Assembly (NCBI GenBank): GCA_018604165.1 | Contig: CP075895.1 | Coordinates: 496,001 to 560,000, forward strand | Origin: Chitinophagaceae bacterium LGM1 | GTDB taxonomy: Bacteria > Bacteroidota > Bacteroidia > Chitinophagales > Chitinophagaceae | Direction: 5' to 3' | Length of the DNA stretch: 64,000 nucleotides | Shown: positions 60,176 through 64,000 of the stretch, one piece after another | How positions within the stretch are numbered: position 1 is the first letter of the stretch | Layout: each line of letters starts with the position of its first letter | Program-made: the position numbers and the translations under genes | The notes under the pieces: generated by a model | Seen by the model: only the letters and a program-made list of their open reading frames with translations | Told to the model about the DNA's origin: nothing | Databases searched by the model: none

Positions 60176-61756
60176 TTAGTTTTTGAACTGAGGAATCATA
60201 TCCTGTGCCATCTTCACCATCTTAGCGATGCCGTCTTCAGGCAGGTTACCTTTCTTGAATTCCAACAGCAAATCAGGCATTTTCATTTCCATTTCGCGGA
60301 TGAAGGCTTCTTCAAAAGCTTTCATGTTTTTAACAGGCACTTCACGCACCAGGTTGTTTGTACCCAGATAGATGATAGCTACTTGTTTTTCTACGCTATA
60401 CGGAGAGTATTGTGCTTGTTTCAGGATTTCCACGTTGCGGCTACCTTTATCCAGTACCACTTTAGTAGCAGCATCCAAATCACCACCGAATTTTGAGAAC
60501 GCTTCCATCTCACGATACAGCGCTTGGTCAAGTTTCAGCGTACCTGCTACTTTCTTCATAGACTTAATCTGCGCACTACCACCCACACGGCTTACAGAGA
60601 TACCTACGTTGATAGCCGGACGGATACCTGCAAGGAACAGGTTTGACTCAAGGAATATCTGACCGTCTGTAATTGAGATTACGTTAGTAGGAATGTAAGC
60701 AGATACGTCACCCGCTTGTGTCTCGATGATTGGCAACGCTGTCAGTGAACCACCACCTTTCACCAAATGCTTGATGCTTTCAGGTAAGTCGTTCATGTTT
60801 TTAGCAATGTCATCGTTATTGATAACTTTCGCGGCGCGTTCCAGCAAGCGGCTGTGTAGATAGAATACGTCGCCCGGATAAGCCTCACGGCCCGGTGGGC
60901 GACGGAGCAGCAGCGATACCTCACGGTAAGCCACAGCTTGCTTTGACAAGTCATCGTACACCACTAATGCAGGGCGTCCTGTGTCGCGGAAGAACTCACC
61001 TATAGCAGCACCTGCAAACGGAGCGTAGAACTGCAAAGGTGCAGGGTCTGCAGCCGGCGCAGCAACGATAGTTGTATATGCCATCGCACCGTTTTCTTCC
61101 AGCGTTTTCATAACACCGGCAACGGTAGATGCTTTCTGGCCTATCGCTACGTATATACAATAAACAGGTTTGCCTGCTTCGTAAAATTCTTTTTGGTTGA
61201 TGATGGTATCTATACAGATAGCTGTTTTACCAGTCTGACGGTCGCCGATTACCAACTCACGCTGTCCACGACCAATAGGTATCATCGCGTCTATAGACTT
61301 GATACCCGTTTGCAGTGGTTCTTTTACAGGCTCACGGAAGATAACGCCCGGTGCTTTGCGCTCGATAGGCATTTCATATAGTTCGCCTGTCAGCGGACCT
61401 TTACCATCTATTGGTTCGCCTAGTGTGTTTACTACACGGCCTACCATGCCTTCGCCTACTTTGATAGAGGCAATCTGACCTGTACGACGTACCTGTGCGC
61501 CTTCTTTGATGCCTTCGCTTTCACCCATCAATACCACACCCACATTGTCTTCTTCCAGGTTAAGCGCGATAGCTTTTATACCTGTTTCAAACTCAACCAG
61601 TTCACCCTGACGTACACCGTTCAGTCCATACACACGGGCAATACCATCACCTACTTGCAGTACGGTACCAACTTCGTCAAGATTTGCAGAAGCGTTGAAG
61701 TTTGTAAGCTGTTGGCGAAGTATCGCCGATATTTCATCCGGTTTAATCTCAACCAT
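60176..61756 (-). CDS. atpA: F1 ATP synthase alpha subunit
   Basis: A 526-residue regulatory nucleotide-binding subunit of F1. The P-loop is [13 protein letters not shown], then [20 protein letters not shown] with the arginine-finger region later in [15 protein letters not shown]. The length is typical. It is the last gene of the atpB-E-F-H-A run: the terminator follows 22 bp after its stop, and no atpG is present, although alpha and gamma genes are neighbours in most operons. Confidence 0.97.
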   Translation of the reverse strand: MVEIKPDEISAILRQQLTNFNASANLDEVGTVLQVGDGIARVYGLNGVRQGELVEFETGIKAIALNLEEDNVGVVLMGESEGIKEGAQVRRTGQIASIKVGEGMVGRVVNTLGEPIDGKGPLTGELYEMPIERKAPGVIFREPVKEPLQTGIKSIDAMIPIGRGQRELVIGDRQTGKTAICIDTIINQKEFYEAGKPVYCIYVAIGQKASTVAGVMKTLEENGAMAYTTIVAAPAADPAPLQFYAPFAGAAIGEFFRDTGRPALVVYDDLSKQAVAYREVSLLLRRPPGREAYPGDVFYLHSRLLERAAKVINNDDIAKNMNDLPESIKHLVKGGGSLTALPIIETQAGDVSAYIPTNVISITDGQIFLESNLFLAGIRPAINVGISVSRVGGSAQIKSMKKVAGTLKLDQALYREMEAFSKFGGDLDAATKVVLDKGSRNVEILKQAQYSPYSVEKQVAIIYLGTNNLVREVPVKNMKAFEEAFIREMEMKMPDLLLEFKKGNLPEDGIAKMVKMAQDMIPQFKN

Positions 61757-61798
61757 GACTTTTTATTTTATAAATAATAAAAACTGTTTCTCTGTCAA

Positions 61799-62368
61799 TT
61801 AATTTTCAAACAACGTACTAACGTATATATTCTTCTGGAATTGCGCTTTTACGTCGTTCAGGTCGCGGCGTACGCTTGCATCTACCAGTTTATCGTCCAT
61901 CTGTAGTATAAACCCACCAATTATGTCCGGATTTATTACTTCCGTTACTTCTATCTGTCCGCTATGCATTGGTATCGCTATCTTGTTGATAATACCTTGC
62001 TTTACAGCATCACTAAGCGGTGTAGCCGATGTCAGCTTTACGGTTTTGATGTTTTTCATTGCCTTGTACTGGCTGATAAAAGCAGCAGCTATTTCAGGCA
62101 TGTTCGACTCACGGCCTTTGCTTACCATTAGCTTTAGGAAACCTTGTGTGATAGGCTGCAATTTGTTGCCAAGTACCGCATTAATAATATCCTGCTTTTT
62201 GTCTGCTTTGATAATAGGGCTACGAAGCATATTGGCAAAGTCGCTGCTTTGTTTGCAAATAGCATCCATCAATTGGATGTCTTGCAATGTAGGCTCTACT
62301 GCATTTTGTTCTACAGCAAGGTCCAACAGTGCTTTTGCATAACGTGAAGCGAGACGTGGATTTGGCAT
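61799..62368 (-). CDS. atpH: F1 ATP synthase delta subunit
   Basis: A 189-residue peripheral-stalk subunit (OSCP). The N-terminal helical domain starts NPRLASRYAKALLDLAVEQN, and the C-terminal part has VTEVINPDIIGGFILQMDDKLVDASVRRDL, the family signature. It joins F1 to the b subunits. A copy of the dispersed upstream motif ends 8 bp before its ATG. Confidence 0.95.
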   Translation of the reverse strand: MPNPRLASRYAKALLDLAVEQNAVEPTLQDIQLMDAICKQSSDFANMLRSPIIKADKKQDIINAVLGNKLQPITQGFLKLMVSKGRESNMPEIAAAFISQYKAMKNIKTVKLTSATPLSDAVKQGIINKIAIPMHSGQIEVTEVINPDIIGGFILQMDDKLVDASVRRDLNDVKAQFQKNIYVSTLFEN

Positions 62369-62376
62369 TTTATATC

Positions 62377-62398
62377 AATTCAAAAGTCAAAATTCAAA
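62377..62398 (-). repeat. Dispersed upstream motif, copy 3 (before atpH)
   Basis: On the minus strand it reads TTTGAATTTTGACTTTTGAA plus TT, matching copy 1 exactly over these 22 bases. Confidence 0.6.
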
Positions 62399-62414
62399 AA
62401 AACTAGCTTATCGC

Positions 62415-62909
62415 TTAGTTCATTTTTATGTCTTCAGCCAGCATTTGCGCGTAGCCGTTTTGGCTATCTGCTGTTGCCAACTCTTTGCGAATTACTTTTT
62501 CAGCTACTTCTACAGCCAGTTTACCGATTTCGTTTTTCACCTCGGTAAGTGCAGCCATTTTCTGTTGCTGTATTTGTTGCTGTGCTTCTGCGATCATCTT
62601 GTCGGCAACGGCTTTTGTTTCTTCCTTCGCCTTGTTGATGATGCTCTCCTTCATTTCTTTCGCCTCTTTCAGCATCTGCGCGCTTTGTGCACGTGCTTCC
62701 ATCATCAGCTTTTCGTTCTCAGCCTGCATTTGGCCCATTTCTTTCTTCACACGGTCTGCCGATGCAATAGATTCAGCAATACCTGTTTCGCGCTCGTGCA
62801 GCGATTTCAGTATCGGCTTCCATGCAAACTTGCGCAGGATGAAGAATACAGCCAGAAACGCGATGAGCGTCCATACGAATAAACCGAGTTCGGGGGTCAA
62901 CAAATCCAT
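62415..62909 (-). CDS. atpF: Fo ATP synthase b subunit
   Basis: A 164-residue peripheral-stalk subunit. One N-terminal membrane helix lies at about 7-26 (LGLFVWTLIAFLAVFFIL), then the conserved RKFAWKPILKSLHERE and a long charged helix for dimerisation, ending in the delta-binding region. It is separated from atpE by 132 bp that contain a strong hairpin. Confidence 0.95.
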   Translation of the reverse strand: MDLLTPELGLFVWTLIAFLAVFFILRKFAWKPILKSLHERETGIAESIASADRVKKEMGQMQAENEKLMMEARAQSAQMLKEAKEMKESIINKAKEETKAVADKMIAEAQQQIQQQKMAALTEVKNEIGKLAVEVAEKVIRKELATADSQNGYAQMLAEDIKMN

Positions 62910-62982
62910 AATGCGTTATGATTTGGTATTTATTATATAATTCAAATTTTTTTTAATCTACTCCGTTGCTGGAGATTTTAAT

Positions 62983-63017
62983 AATCACACCCATCGCCCT
63001 GTGCTTTGGGTGTGATT
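62983..63017 (-). promoter_or_regulatory. Hairpin between atpE and atpF
   Basis: AATCACACCC and GGGTGTGATT form a perfect 10-bp stem with a 15-nt loop and no T-run. It is likely an mRNA-stabilising or processing element that could favour atpE over downstream genes. Confidence 0.55.
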
Positions 63018-63041
63018 AATGCTTTGTGTTACCTACTGTAA

Positions 63042-63335
<294 letters not shown>

Positions 63336-63377
63336 TTAATTAAAAAAACTAAGTTGTTATTATTCGTTTCAGATGTA

Positions 63378-64000
63378 TTAGTGGTGGCCTGCTTCTGCAT
63401 GTGCATGGTCGTCGTGATGCGCTTCTTCAATAGCCTGGCCGAGGAATACCGCCGTCAGGTTGGTAAAGATAAACGCCTGAATGGCTGCTACCAGCAATTC
63501 GAGGAAGAACATGAATATGGAGAACGCCAGCGACACCGGCACAAAGCCCCATCCGGCAACTTTGCTCAATGCACCGAAAATGAATATCATTGATATTACA
63601 CTGAGGATAACGATGTGCCCTGCCAATATATTGGCGAACAGACGTATCATCAACGCGATTGGTTTAATAAACAGCGAGATAAACTCGATAGGTACTAACA
63701 GGAACTTAATACCCAGAGGTACACCCGGCGGGTTGAACAAGTGTCCCCAGAAATGCTTGTTGGCATTAAACAACATAACGATAAACGATACCAACGCAAG
63801 GCAAGCCGTTACAGCAATATTGCCCGTAAAGTTGGCACCACCAGGCAACAAGCCCAGCAGATTGTTTATCCATATAAAGAAGAATACCGTGAGCAGCAAT
63901 GGCATAAAGCGCATGTACTTATTACCCAGATTCGGCTTACCTACTTCATCTCGTATAAAAGTAACTACAGGCTCCAATGCATTCTGGAAACCGGTAGGGG
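63378..64000 (-). CDS. atpB: Fo ATP synthase a subunit (partial, N-terminus beyond window)
   Basis: At least 207 C-terminal residues are present; the reading frame runs off the right edge with PTGFQNALEPVVTF, so the true start is outside. Conserved features are FFFIWINNLLGLLPGGANFTGN, the essential Arg in IALMIRLFANILAGHIV, and the late FIFTNLTAVFLGQAIEEAHH. It forms the proton half-channels against the c-ring. The His/Asp-rich tail (HHDDHAHAEAGHH) is common in the phylum. It is the first visible gene of the leftward operon. Confidence 0.95.
   Translation of the reverse strand, partial: PTGFQNALEPVVTFIRDEVGKPNLGNKYMRFMPLLLTVFFFIWINNLLGLLPGGANFTGNIAVTACLALVSFIVMLFNANKHFWGHLFNPPGVPLGIKFLLVPIEFISLFIKPIALMIRLFANILAGHIVILSVISMIFIFGALSKVAGWGFVPVSLAFSIFMFFLELLVAAIQAFIFTNLTAVFLGQAIEEAHHDDHAHAEAGHH

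Overview
The window looks like a chromosomal segment from a member of the Bacteroidota, most likely near the Chitinophagaceae. The grounds are a type IX secretion C-terminal domain protein, TAnnTTTG-type -7 promoter boxes without Shine-Dalgarno sites, an IspG with the large inserted domain, DUF4834 and DUF3109 proteins, a short F1 epsilon subunit, and an F-type ATP synthase split into two clusters. No taxon is proven.

Left flank (1-9189). The end of atpD and all of atpC are followed by a LolC/E-type permease, a FemAB/GNAT-like protein and the grpE-dnaJ chaperone pair. Then comes a leftward, tightly overlapping trio: a GT-C-like membrane protein, acs, and a PqqB-like metallo-hydrolase.

Integrated island (9190-29229, about 20 kb). 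It is visibly more AT-rich than its surroundings and is bounded by a 13-bp direct repeat. The right copy is the 3' end of an intact CAU-anticodon tRNA gene, and a tyrosine recombinase sits just inside the left end. The element backbone is the integrase, a small HTH protein and a VirE-N/DUF3987 primase-helicase-like protein. The cargo looks like defence or conflict genes: a PIN-like/zinc-ribbon protein, a 1286-residue TPR-GreAB-C-like-PIN protein framed by two diverged ~295-bp copies of the DUF3987 gene tail plus terminator, an orphan conserved protein, and a four-gene cassette at 20373-28230. That cassette encodes a GHKL ATPase with STAS-like flanks, a 1482-residue tandem phosphoribosyltransferase-like protein with a C-terminal GHKL ATPase, a receiver-domain protein and a small membrane protein. 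I cannot match it to a named system and consider it the best candidate for something undescribed. An XRE regulator and a small membrane protein close the island.

Right flank (29230-64000). This is housekeeping: HAD phosphatase, the rimP-nusA-infB operon, prfA, a Wzz/O-antigen-ligase pair, ispG, alpha/beta hydrolase, CBS protein, rpoN, alanine dehydrogenase, uppP-queE-folD, NIF3 with a zinc-ribbon coiled-coil protein, etfBA, a CPA2 antiporter, a T9SS protein, AlkA-like glycosylase, and finally atpB-E-F-H-A reading leftward. The gamma subunit gene atpG is absent from its usual place after atpA.

The most useful observations are the four-gene PRTase/GHKL cassette, the tail duplication around the TPR-PIN cargo with an exact 12-bp inversion of the terminator loop, the tRNA terminator stranded 20 kb away by the integration, a ~22-bp motif repeated just upstream of atpC, etfA and atpH, and promoters whose -7 box lies 4 nt from the start codon.
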